This document shows, in pieces, positions 8,006-15,920 of a stretch of DNA of 48,786 nt; positions within the stretch are counted from its first letter, which is position 1; each line of letters opens with the position of its first letter. Made by a program: the position numbers and the translations under genes. The DNA comes from Nanobdellota archaeon (GTDB lineage: Archaea; Nanobdellota; Nanobdellia; Parvarchaeales; Parvarchaeaceae): contig JAKAAG010000005.1 in the NCBI GenBank assembly GCA_021797085.1, positions 1-48,786 on the forward strand, read 5' to 3'. Below the pieces are notes generated by a model. It ran no database searches, was not told the DNA's origin, and was given only the letters and a program-made list of their open reading frames with translations.

Positions 8006-9750
8006 ATGAAAATCACCGCTAAAAGGAGAATTGCAGCTAGTCCTATAACTACTGCTGTTATGTACCTGAATGCATCCCCGTTTTCAATCTCCCTTGTCTT
8101 TGAAGACAGGATAAAGGTTGATTCGGCAATTCTAGACATTGCATTTGAAAACATGAAATCAAACTTTCCAACATAAAAACCAAAGGTTGAAATCGAATTT
8201 CCAATTGCTATTATGAACTTCTCATAGCCATAGCCTGCAATTTTTTCGGATAGACTCTTCATTTTTTCGGTTAACTGCCGTGTTTTACCAAGATAAAATA
8301 TTTCATATGAAACGAAGACTCCCAACAAAGAAGCCGCGAGTGCTATAAACGAAAACACATCGAAAGAATATACAATGCTTATTATGCCATTGAAGAAGTA
8401 AAGGAAAACTCCGCCAACTGTGGAAATTATTGAGAGAAGTATTATTGGGAAGAAAAGATTGAATTCCTTTTTAAGAGGTTTTTTTGTCTTGCTGCCAAAT
8501 ATCACAAAAAAGGCCCTGAAAGAAAAAAGAGCTGTAATGAAGGCAACAAAAACAAAGGCGATGTTTTCAAATACATTAAAATTATGCGTAATTGCGGAAT
8601 GCGCAAAGAAGCTCATAAACGGAGGTATGGCCGAGATCGAAGCAAAGCCTATTAATGCGGGGATAGTGAACCAATTTCCCCTTAATTTCTTCTTATTCAA
8701 CTCATATACATCGTAAGTACCGAAAATAATTGCAAGCCCGCCGCTTATGAAGAAAAGCATGGATTTGAAAACGGCATGCGTAAACAGGTAAAAGATCGCT
8801 CCTCCCGCATTTAAGGTTCCTATTGCAAGGAACATGAATGCAAGGCTTTCTATTGTTGAATATGCTAGTATCTTTTTGAAGTGCCTTTCCTTTAAGCCAA
8901 GCAATGCACCTGCAAAGGCAGTAATGAACCCTATTACAACTATCAAGTTAAGAAGGCCTGCTGCAGAAATAAGAGGAAGAAGCCTTACAAGGAGATATGC
9001 ACCGGCTGCAACCATTGTCGCAGAATGAAGAAGGGAACTTACTGGTGTAGGGCCTTCCATTGCATCTATCAACCATGTATAAAATGGAAACTGCGCTGCC
9101 TTTGAAAGTCCTGCAATTGTAAAGAGAGAACCTGCAATTGCCAATGCCATTAAAGGCATGGAGTGAATGGAGTCCAAAATAGAAGATATTGAAAAAGTCT
9201 TAAGCGCAGAGAAGACTACAATTAAAGCCGCAAGAAAGGCAAGATCACCAATTCTTGTTATTAGAAGGGCTTTCTTGCTGGAATTGGCCGGACCAGCTCT
9301 ATCATACCAAAAGCCTATAAGAAGATAAGATGTTATGCCAACAAATTCCCAAAATATAAAGAATAAAAGCAGACTGTTTGACATAACCAAACCAAGCATG
9401 GAGAATATGAAAAATGACATCTCTGCATAAAACCTTGCATGCCTTTCTTTTTTCATGTAAACGCCTGCGAACATTAAAACCATGATTGATATGAATGAAA
9501 CCAGTAACGTCATGAAAAGAGTTAGGTTGTTTCCGATAAGGGAAAGGGAGAAGGAGAAATTGCTGAAGGAAAACCAAGTATAGCTTTCTATGATATTCTT
9601 ATTGAAATACAGAATAAAGAAGAAAATTGAAAGGAGAAATGAGAATACTGCAGCAGACAGCGAAATTAACCAGCTTATATTTTTTCTTTCTCCCAATAAT
9701 GGAATGATAACTGCAGAAATTAACAATGGAAGAAGTATTAGATACAGCAT
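8002..9750 (-). CDS. nuoL: NADH-quinone oxidoreductase subunit L-like
   Basis: AAQFPFYTWLIDAMEGPTPVSSLLHSATMVAAGAYLLVRLLPL, KKILAYSTIESLAFMF; long C-terminal helix region. Confidence 0.93.
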   Translation of the reverse strand: MLYLILLPLLISAVIIPLLGERKNISWLISLSAAVFSFLLSIFFFILYFNKNIIESYTWFSFSNFSFSLSLIGNNLTLFMTLLVSFISIMVLMFAGVYMKKERHARFYAEMSFFIFSMLGLVMSNSLLLFFIFWEFVGITSYLLIGFWYDRAGPANSSKKALLITRIGDLAFLAALIVVFSALKTFSISSILDSIHSMPLMALAIAGSLFTIAGLSKAAQFPFYTWLIDAMEGPTPVSSLLHSATMVAAGAYLLVRLLPLISAAGLLNLIVVIGFITAFAGALLGLKERHFKKILAYSTIESLAFMFLAIGTLNAGGAIFYLFTHAVFKSMLFFISGGLAIIFGTYDVYELNKKKLRGNWFTIPALIGFASISAIPPFMSFFAHSAITHNFNVFENIAFVFVAFITALFSFRAFFVIFGSKTKKPLKKEFNLFFPIILLSIISTVGGVFLYFFNGIISIVYSFDVFSFIALAASLLGVFVSYEIFYLGKTRQLTEKMKSLSEKIAGYGYEKFIIAIGNSISTFGFYVGKFDFMFSNAMSRIAESTFILSSKTREIENGDAFRYITAVVIGLAAILLLAVIFI

Positions 9751-9751
9751 A

Positions 9752-10054
9752 TCAGCCTTTGTACCTCCCTAATTTTGATATTGAAAGCGAACCAGTCTTC
9801 CTTGAAAAAACCACCATCAATGCTATGAAAACAACTGTTTCAAATACTATCATTATTAGCGTTATAAGGGCATAGCTTATTCCATTTAAAGCTGAATAAA
9901 AATTAGCAGCGGATACAAAATTTATTATGGCCGCATTGACTATTATCTCAGAAGATATAATTATGGATATGCCTTCCCTTCTTGAAAGTATACCATAAAT
10001 GCCTATGACAAACAGTATGCTGGTAAGCAGCAGAAAATAATTCTCGGGTATCAT
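9752..10054 (-). CDS. nuoK: NADH-quinone oxidoreductase subunit K
   Basis: 100 aa, 3 TM, IPENYFLLLTSILFVIGIYGILSRR..., syntenic with L and J. Confidence 0.88.
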   Translation of the reverse strand: MIPENYFLLLTSILFVIGIYGILSRREGISIIISSEIIVNAAIINFVSAANFYSALNGISYALITLIMIVFETVVFIALMVVFSRKTGSLSISKLGRYKG

Positions 10055-10527
10055 GCCTTTTCACCTCTACTTATTATGTATATCGTTGAGAATATGCTTG
10101 CTATTGCAGTGAATGCTAGCACAAAAAGAAGACCTGCATAATTTTGGAAGAGATATGCTCCAAAATCCGCATAGTTCAAAGCAGAAGAGTACTGCGTAGA
10201 AGGCATTTTAATCAGTAGAAATGAAGTTACTGCCAGTATTATTATTGGAAGAGAAAAAGCAAGCTTTGAGTTTATCCTTTTAACGGTTCCTTCTGGCATT
10301 GAACTTATCCCTATTGCAAGCAAAAGCACTATCCCGCCATTGTATATTATGAGTTCCGCTATTCCAAGGAAAACTGCATTCAAGTAAAGTATCATTGCTG
10401 TTACGGATATAACAAACATAAACATGTAAAGAAGGGAGTGTATAAGATTCTTAGTAGTGACCATAAGGATGGCAGTAGATATAAGCAATCCTGAGATTAT
10501 TAAAAACCCAATGCTTCCCAAATCCAT
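10051..10527 (-). CDS. nuoJ: NADH-quinone oxidoreductase subunit J
   Basis: 158 aa, 5 TM, TTKNLIHSLLYMFMFVISVTAMILYLNAVFLGIAELIIYNGGIVLLL; overlaps nuoK by 4 nt. Confidence 0.88.
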   Translation of the reverse strand: MDLGSIGFLIISGLLISTAILMVTTKNLIHSLLYMFMFVISVTAMILYLNAVFLGIAELIIYNGGIVLLLAIGISSMPEGTVKRINSKLAFSLPIIILAVTSFLLIKMPSTQYSSALNYADFGAYLFQNYAGLLFVLAFTAIASIFSTIYIISRGEKA

Positions 10528-10547
10528 TACAGTAGATAAGAACTTTA

Positions 10548-10619
10548 TAAATAAATAAGTGGTTTTTCAATATCAACAATAAAACCGCTTAAAAACTGCA
10601 AATAATACTTATTTATTTA
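10548..10619. promoter_or_regulatory. Symmetric divergent promoter region between nuoJ (-) and ORF 10639 (+)
   Basis: Perfect 13-bp inverted repeat TAAATAAATAAGT (10548-10560) / ACTTATTTATTTA (10607-10619), each arm TATA-like. Confidence 0.45.
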
Positions 10620-10638
10620 AACGAAATCATATATTTTT

Positions 10639-11505
10639 ATGATTGGATTCAGCATAAAGAACTACGAGAAGGAGTTCGATACTCAGGAATTGGAAAAAAA
10701 GCACGTATTCTATGATCTTTACATAAAAAGTGACGATCCGCAGGTGCTGAGGAACCAAGTATCAGAGTACATGACTGACATGGACTATAAAATACTGCTT
10801 AATGAACTTGCAAAATTCGATGACAATGAACTGGAAGAAACCTTCAGGGGCGGAAACGTAAAGCCGATAAGAGCGCTCATAAAAAGTGCGAAAGACAACA
10901 AAAAGGGATCGAAATACCCAATAGCATGGAAGACCTGCCTCATTCTAGGGATAGTACTGCTGGCACTTCTTCTTGTTTCTTACCGCTCAAATATATACAC
11001 AAATATAACTCATTTCAGCTATTCTGCATCTGCACTTGTACTTTATGGGATGATAGCCTTTTTCGTATTGTCACTCCTATTCTTTGAAATAAAGAAGATA
11101 GTGCCTATATTTCTATGGGCAAAGATAATAGGGGTATATGACCCTACGGAAGAATCGGCCAACGTAAGGGTAGTTCTAGCAGGAGACTGCAAATTCAAGG
11201 ACAAAGATTCATATTCTAAACTTGAAGGAGACATGACGGAGATGTATAGCGAACTTTCGAGGAAATATGGCAACAAACTAGATAAAAGACAGCTAGCTAA
11301 CAGTGTTTCAAGCAGCCTTTCAATGGGGCCCCAAGGTTCAACAAAGCTTAATAACAAATTAAGGGACATAGAAAAGGAGTCTGCAGATCTAGAAAGAAAT
11401 TTCGTTGCTGGTAAAATAAGCGAGGATGAATACAAGAAAATGAAGGCACAGATAGAAGCTAAAAGACAGCAGCTTGACACTTTATTCGATTTAATTAACG
11501 GTTAA
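10639..11505 (+). CDS. Two-TM membrane protein with C-terminal SHOCT-like segment
   Basis: Two hydrophobic helices in the middle; C-terminus LRDIEKESADLERNFVAGKISEDEYKKMKAQIEAKRQQLDTLFDLI resembles SHOCT. Confidence 0.65.
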   Translation: MIGFSIKNYEKEFDTQELEKKHVFYDLYIKSDDPQVLRNQVSEYMTDMDYKILLNELAKFDDNELEETFRGGNVKPIRALIKSAKDNKKGSKYPIAWKTCLILGIVLLALLLVSYRSNIYTNITHFSYSASALVLYGMIAFFVLSLLFFEIKKIVPIFLWAKIIGVYDPTEESANVRVVLAGDCKFKDKDSYSKLEGDMTEMYSELSRKYGNKLDKRQLANSVSSSLSMGPQGSTKLNNKLRDIEKESADLERNFVAGKISEDEYKKMKAQIEAKRQQLDTLFDLING

Positions 11506-11617
11506 CAAATTAGTTACTAAAAACTATTTTTGTAGGCATGTAACTTGCAACGAAAAAAAGATAAAATGAATTCTAATTATCTTTGGGTCGTACAAAAACC
11601 AAATTAATATTTAAACT

Positions 11618-11791
11618 TTACTTTTTAGCAGATGAACTTAGTTCTTTCTTCCTAAGCTCGTTCTTAAGCTGAGCGACTTTCTTCTTCAAATGCCTGTACT
11701 TACCAGCATCAGCTGGCTGGAGCCCCTGCGTCTTCTTTATGTTCATTTTCAGAAGTTCCATTTCCAAGTCCTTCAGATTCTCTTCCATCAT
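11618..11791 (-). CDS. rpl29: 50S ribosomal protein L29 (uL29)
   Basis: Reverse-strand frame absent from the ORF track (57 aa): MMEENLKDLEMELLKMNIKKTQGLQPADAGKYRHLKKKVAQLKNELRKKELSSSAKK*; directly follows S3 as in archaeal S10 clusters. Confidence 0.85.
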   Translation of the reverse strand: MMEENLKDLEMELLKMNIKKTQGLQPADAGKYRHLKKKVAQLKNELRKKELSSSAKK

Positions 11792-12380
11792 TTATTTTCA
11801 CTCCTCCAATGTTTTCAGTCGGCACTACTATAGTCACCTTTATGCCTATTGATCCTCTTTTTAGCACTAACTGTTTTTTTGCACTTCTTACGCCGAAAAA
11901 CTCCACTTGCCCAGTCTTTGGCATGACGCTACCGGTCGGCCTGAATTTAAAATGTGCAGCCCTCTCCTTTATAACCCCGCCTATCTCTATTTCTACCCCT
12001 TTTGCCCCTGCGGCCATTATGCTATCCATTGCCTTGTGAGCAACTACCTTGTATTTCATCGGCCCGTACTTGGCTATCTTAAAGGCTATTGAATCAGCCA
12101 CTATGGCAGGGTCTAGATTAGGATTCTGTGAGCCTTCAACTTCTATTCTCGGTGATTCCTGGTTGAAATATTCCCCAAGTTCCTTTGAACTTTCCCTGAG
12201 TATCTGATTTGCCCTAGTTATTATTGCTCCTGGCTTTGGTGTTTTTATTACTATTTTCATACCCAAAGGGGTTTTTTCTATCCTTATATCACTTATTCCG
12301 AATCTATTAAATTTCTTGAATAGGTACTCTCTTGCTGTCTCATCATTTACTTTGTTTGCAATTATTTTTTTTGGTAACAT
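11709..12380 (-). CDS. rps3: 30S ribosomal protein S3 (uS3)
   Basis: KH-domain S3: REYLFKKFNRFGISDIRIEKTPLGMKIVIKTPKPGAIITR; AMDSIMAAGAKGVEIEIGG. Confidence 0.93.
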   Translation of the reverse strand: MLPKKIIANKVNDETAREYLFKKFNRFGISDIRIEKTPLGMKIVIKTPKPGAIITRANQILRESSKELGEYFNQESPRIEVEGSQNPNLDPAIVADSIAFKIAKYGPMKYKVVAHKAMDSIMAAGAKGVEIEIGGVIKERAAHFKFRPTGSVMPKTGQVEFFGVRSAKKQLVLKRGSIGIKVTIVVPTENIGGVKINDGRESEGLGNGTSENEHKEDAGAPAS

Positions 12381-12381
12381 G

Positions 12382-12966
12382 TCATTGCTCCGCCTTTAAG
12401 TCATTGCTTTCCGTGCTTTTATTACTTTCCTGCTCAATTGTTTTTTCCTTTTTTTCTTCGGTAGGCTTCTGGCTTTCCTCTTTTGCCTCTTCTTTTACAG
12501 GTTCTTTAACTGCAGGACTTTCAGCTGCATTGTCTGCATTAGCCTGCTTCTTTTCAGGTACCTTTCTTTCCTGATCAACTAAAGAATAAATCGTTAAATT
12601 TGTACGTTTTCCATGCCTGTAAACAGTTCCACTCGAAAATCTCGGATAGCCACCTCTGCCAAGAGAGTAACTGCTTATCACTATCTTTGAATCATCGAAC
12701 CCCATGTTCTTTGCATTTGCCTTTAATTCTTCAAGCATTGAAACCACTTGCTTAGTCGCTTTTTGTGGATAACCTGCCGGTACGCCGTGCTTGTGGCCTT
12801 TGCTCGGATATTTTCTAAATGGAATGTATGCCTCCTTTTTCAATACTCTTTTAAGCAGGGCATTTGCCTTTGAAATCTGTTTTCCTTTGACTGCTTCCAT
12901 TATCTCATGCGTGTGCTTCAAGGATATCGGCATCCCCTCTCTTTTTACCTGTACTTTAGTTACCAT
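12382..12966 (-). CDS. rpl22: 50S ribosomal protein L22 (uL22) with charged C-terminal extension
   Basis: ISLKHTHEIMEAVKGKQISKANALLKRVLKKEAYIPFRKY; about 60-aa E/K/S-rich tail. Confidence 0.92.
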   Translation of the reverse strand: MVTKVQVKREGMPISLKHTHEIMEAVKGKQISKANALLKRVLKKEAYIPFRKYPSKGHKHGVPAGYPQKATKQVVSMLEELKANAKNMGFDDSKIVISSYSLGRGGYPRFSSGTVYRHGKRTNLTIYSLVDQERKVPEKKQANADNAAESPAVKEPVKEEAKEESQKPTEEKKEKTIEQESNKSTESNDLKAEQ

Positions 12967-12968
12967 AT

Positions 12969-13355
12969 TTACTTAATAGGAACAAACCCGCTTGAACGCG
13001 TAGCTTTCATACCTGGTGAACCGTGCTTGACCTGTTTCGTTGTAAGTGCAAACTCTCCCAGACGATGAAAAACCATCGAAGGTTTTATCTCTATAGGCAC
13101 AAACTCCTTGCCGTTGTGTACATGTATTGTAAGACCAACAAACTCTGGAAGTATAAACATCTCTCTCATGTGCGTTTTAATGGTTTTTGACTTTGCTGCT
13201 TTTTTCTTCATATTCTCTAGAAACGCTTTTTCTTCCGGAGAAAACCCTCTTTTCATGGCTCTCCTAAAATCGGCATTAGCTATCTTTACGAGTTCTTCAT
13301 TCGACATCTTTTTTAGCTCGTCTATACTCTTTCCTCTGAATTTGTACTCTTCCAT
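12969..13355 (-). CDS. rps19: 30S ribosomal protein S19 (uS19)
   Basis: [57 protein letters not shown]. Confidence 0.95.
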   Translation of the reverse strand: MEEYKFRGKSIDELKKMSNEELVKIANADFRRAMKRGFSPEEKAFLENMKKKAAKSKTIKTHMREMFILPEFVGLTIHVHNGKEFVPIEIKPSMVFHRLGEFALTTKQVKHGSPGMKATRSSGFVPIK

Positions 13356-14056
13356 TATCTGACACCAGTCCTCTTAGGGGCTATTGCTCCCACTTTTGCT
13401 CCTGGAGGAGAATTTCTAGCAGAGCTTTTAGACTTGTGCTGTGTGCTTCTTCTCTTTCCTCCAAATTTGTGTTCATAAGCGTTCATAGCAACGGCAGCAT
13501 TCATAGGCCAGTATCTGCTTCTGGCTTTTATAAGATGATACTTGTTTCCTGCCTTGTAAAATGGTTTTTCTTTTCTTCCTGCATTGGCTATTTTACCAAT
13601 AATTGCCCTGCAGTCCTGTTTCAATCTAAGAATCTTCCCGCTTGAAAGTGAGATAGCAACCTCCTCTCCAGTATTCTCCATTATCCTTGCGCTGTTTCCG
13701 CCGGCCCTTATAAGTTTTCCGCCATCCCCTGCTTTTAGTTCAACATTGTAAACATTTGTTCCCGTTGGGATGTCGCCAAGCCTTAATACCGACCCATCCT
13801 TTATGCTATCTGTTTTCATATATTGTATTATAAGACCTTCATATGCGCCAACAAATGCGGGTAAAAAGTATTTTGAACCATTTTCAAATTTTATCTCCAT
13901 CAATGGCGCAGTTCTATACGGGTCATGAATAAGCTTTGTTATTCTTGCGTTCATTGGCTCGAGTGAATTCGGAAGCTTTACCTTCCCGATTGCCTTGAAA
14001 TCGTTGACTCTGAAAACCCTGCTCTTTCCCCTTCTTCTTGACCTTGGTACTTTCAT
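13355..14056 (-). CDS. rpl2: 50S ribosomal protein L2 (uL2)
   Basis: [89 protein letters not shown]. Confidence 0.95.
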   Translation of the reverse strand: MKVPRSRRRGKSRVFRVNDFKAIGKVKLPNSLEPMNARITKLIHDPYRTAPLMEIKFENGSKYFLPAFVGAYEGLIIQYMKTDSIKDGSVLRLGDIPTGTNVYNVELKAGDGGKLIRAGGNSARIMENTGEEVAISLSSGKILRLKQDCRAIIGKIANAGRKEKPFYKAGNKYHLIKARSRYWPMNAAVAMNAYEHKFGGKRRSTQHKSKSSARNSPPGAKVGAIAPKRTGVR

Positions 14057-14160
14057 AATTATCGAAATTATACTCTACTTATGTTTTTTACCTTTATATA
14101 TATTTTTACCTTCAATAAAAACAAAATATAATAAGGTTAAAGGTATTTTATTCTTTAATA

Positions 14161-14814
14161 ATGAAAAATAATGCATTAAAGCTTTTCGGAAGTGAAATAA
14201 TCAATGAATCTGCAGGATTCGCCAGACTGTGCAGAACTGGCAGAAGGTGGGGAGGAAAAGCTATCCTGATAGTTCTTGATGCCTGCCTTGACAGCACAGG
14301 CCTAAATTATTTTACAGTGGTTGTGCCAAAAGTCAATTATTTCCGTGAAAAATATGTAAATTCGGGGAGAATAGCAAAATGTGAAGATTTTAAAGACATA
14401 AGCGAAAAGGAACTGCTTTCTATGTTCAAAAACGAAAGAGTATGGAAAGCGATGAAGAAAATCTGCAGTTTTATAGCGGAAAGAGATAGCGGCGGAAATG
14501 AGATTAAAACACTTAAAGACTGGGCAGAAAATGCCGATCCTTTTGACTTTAAAAATGACAAATTAGGGAGAATAAAAGGTGTGGGGATAAGCACTTTTCA
14601 GTATCTAAGAATACAAAGTGGAATAGACACAATAATGCCGGATAAGATAATAATGAATTGGATAAGCAAGAATTTTAAAAAAGTTAAAACACCTTATGAA
14701 TGCATATTAGAAGGAATCAGAATAAGCAAAATTCTTAAGATCAGTCAGACGGAGCTTTGCTGGGCCATATGGATAAAGGAAAGTGGTGAATTAAACCGCA
14801 TAAAAGTAGAATAA
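14161..14814 (+). CDS. HhH-type (DNA glycosylase-like) hypothetical protein
   Basis: LGRIKGVGISTFQYLRIQSGIDTIMPDKIIMNWISKNF resembles an HhH-GPD segment. Confidence 0.5.
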   Translation: MKNNALKLFGSEIINESAGFARLCRTGRRWGGKAILIVLDACLDSTGLNYFTVVVPKVNYFREKYVNSGRIAKCEDFKDISEKELLSMFKNERVWKAMKKICSFIAERDSGGNEIKTLKDWAENADPFDFKNDKLGRIKGVGISTFQYLRIQSGIDTIMPDKIIMNWISKNFKKVKTPYECILEGIRISKILKISQTELCWAIWIKESGELNRIKVE

Positions 14815-14848
14815 AAACATATATAAAACAGCAAAAACTTTTTCTTTT

Positions 14849-15127
14849 ATGGATATAAACAAAATCAATTTCATAAAAAAATCCTTCATAAGCTTTGACG
14901 GAAAAACCGAGAAACTTCTGATTTACAGAGAAAGCGGTGAAAATAATTTTCATTTTGTATTCAAATGCCCCAAATGTGGAAAAGAAAATGACTTTGAATC
15001 AGAATTAAAAACCGAAAAAGTAAAGGAAGCTGGAAAGGCAAAAGAAAAATATGTTTTTAAATGCAGCGAATGTGGACAGGTTTATTCAGTAGAAAGGCTA
15101 AAGCCCCCGCGTGTGCGCTCAAAATAA
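14849..15127 (+). CDS. Small zinc-ribbon protein
   Basis: CPKCGKEN ... CSECGQVYS paired CxxC motifs. Confidence 0.6.
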   Translation: MDINKINFIKKSFISFDGKTEKLLIYRESGENNFHFVFKCPKCGKENDFESELKTEKVKEAGKAKEKYVFKCSECGQVYSVERLKPPRVRSK

Positions 15128-15128
15128 T

Positions 15129-15920
15129 ATGAGCCAATTAACCGATACAATAATTAAGCTCGTCGATGACTATAAAATAAAAAGCAGCAATGAAAACGGG
15201 CAGAATTTTTTAATAGATGAAGAAGTATTAAAAGAAGAGATAAAACAAGCGGAATTAAAGCCTTCCGATGTGGTTTTAGATATAGGCGCGGGATTCGGAA
15301 GCATAGAAACCTTGGCAAGCAAACAATGTAAAGTTATAGCAATAGAAAAAGAAATAAAGTGCTACTCTTACTTGATTGACAAATATGAAATAGACCCGAA
15401 TGTGCAGATAATAAACGCGGATGCCCTGGAAATAATATACCCTAAATTCAACAAGATAATCTCCAATCCACCATATAACATTTCTGATAGGATAATTGAC
15501 AAGCTTTCCTTCTATGATTTTGAATTTGGGGTAATGATACTGCCCAACACCATAGCAAAACAGCTTTTGTCAAAAGAGAACATTACCAAATTCTCCACTA
15601 CACAAAACATATTTTTTGAATTTGAAGAAATAAAGGAAGTAAAAAAGGAAGCATTTTACCCGGTTCCAAGAATCACAAGCAGAATGATAAAAATCACAAA
15701 AAAACGAAATGATATTCTGCAGGAGATATTCAGAAGAAAAGAGATGCTGCTGAAAAACGCCTTTATGAACGGGAGGATTGCATTAGATTACAAAACAAAA
15801 AGAGAGAGCAAGCAGGAATTTCAAGAACTGCCTGATAAAATTAAATCGCTCGGAAATAAACAGGTAAAGGAATTGACTTTAAATGAAATAAACGAAGTAA
15901 TAAAATATATTGATCATTGA
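15129..15920 (+). CDS. rsmA: rRNA small-subunit adenine dimethyltransferase (KsgA/Dim1)
   Basis: GQNFLIDEEVLKEEI, VVLDIGAGFGSIE, IISNPPYNISDRII; start moved to ATG 15129 (MSQLTDTIIK). Confidence 0.9.
   Translation: MSQLTDTIIKLVDDYKIKSSNENGQNFLIDEEVLKEEIKQAELKPSDVVLDIGAGFGSIETLASKQCKVIAIEKEIKCYSYLIDKYEIDPNVQIINADALEIIYPKFNKIISNPPYNISDRIIDKLSFYDFEFGVMILPNTIAKQLLSKENITKFSTTQNIFFEFEEIKEVKKEAFYPVPRITSRMIKITKKRNDILQEIFRRKEMLLKNAFMNGRIALDYKTKRESKQEFQELPDKIKSLGNKQVKELTLNEINEVIKYIDH

Noticed and set aside
9302-9577. Minus-strand 91-aa ORF inside nuoL
   Set aside because: Alternative frame within a strongly supported gene.
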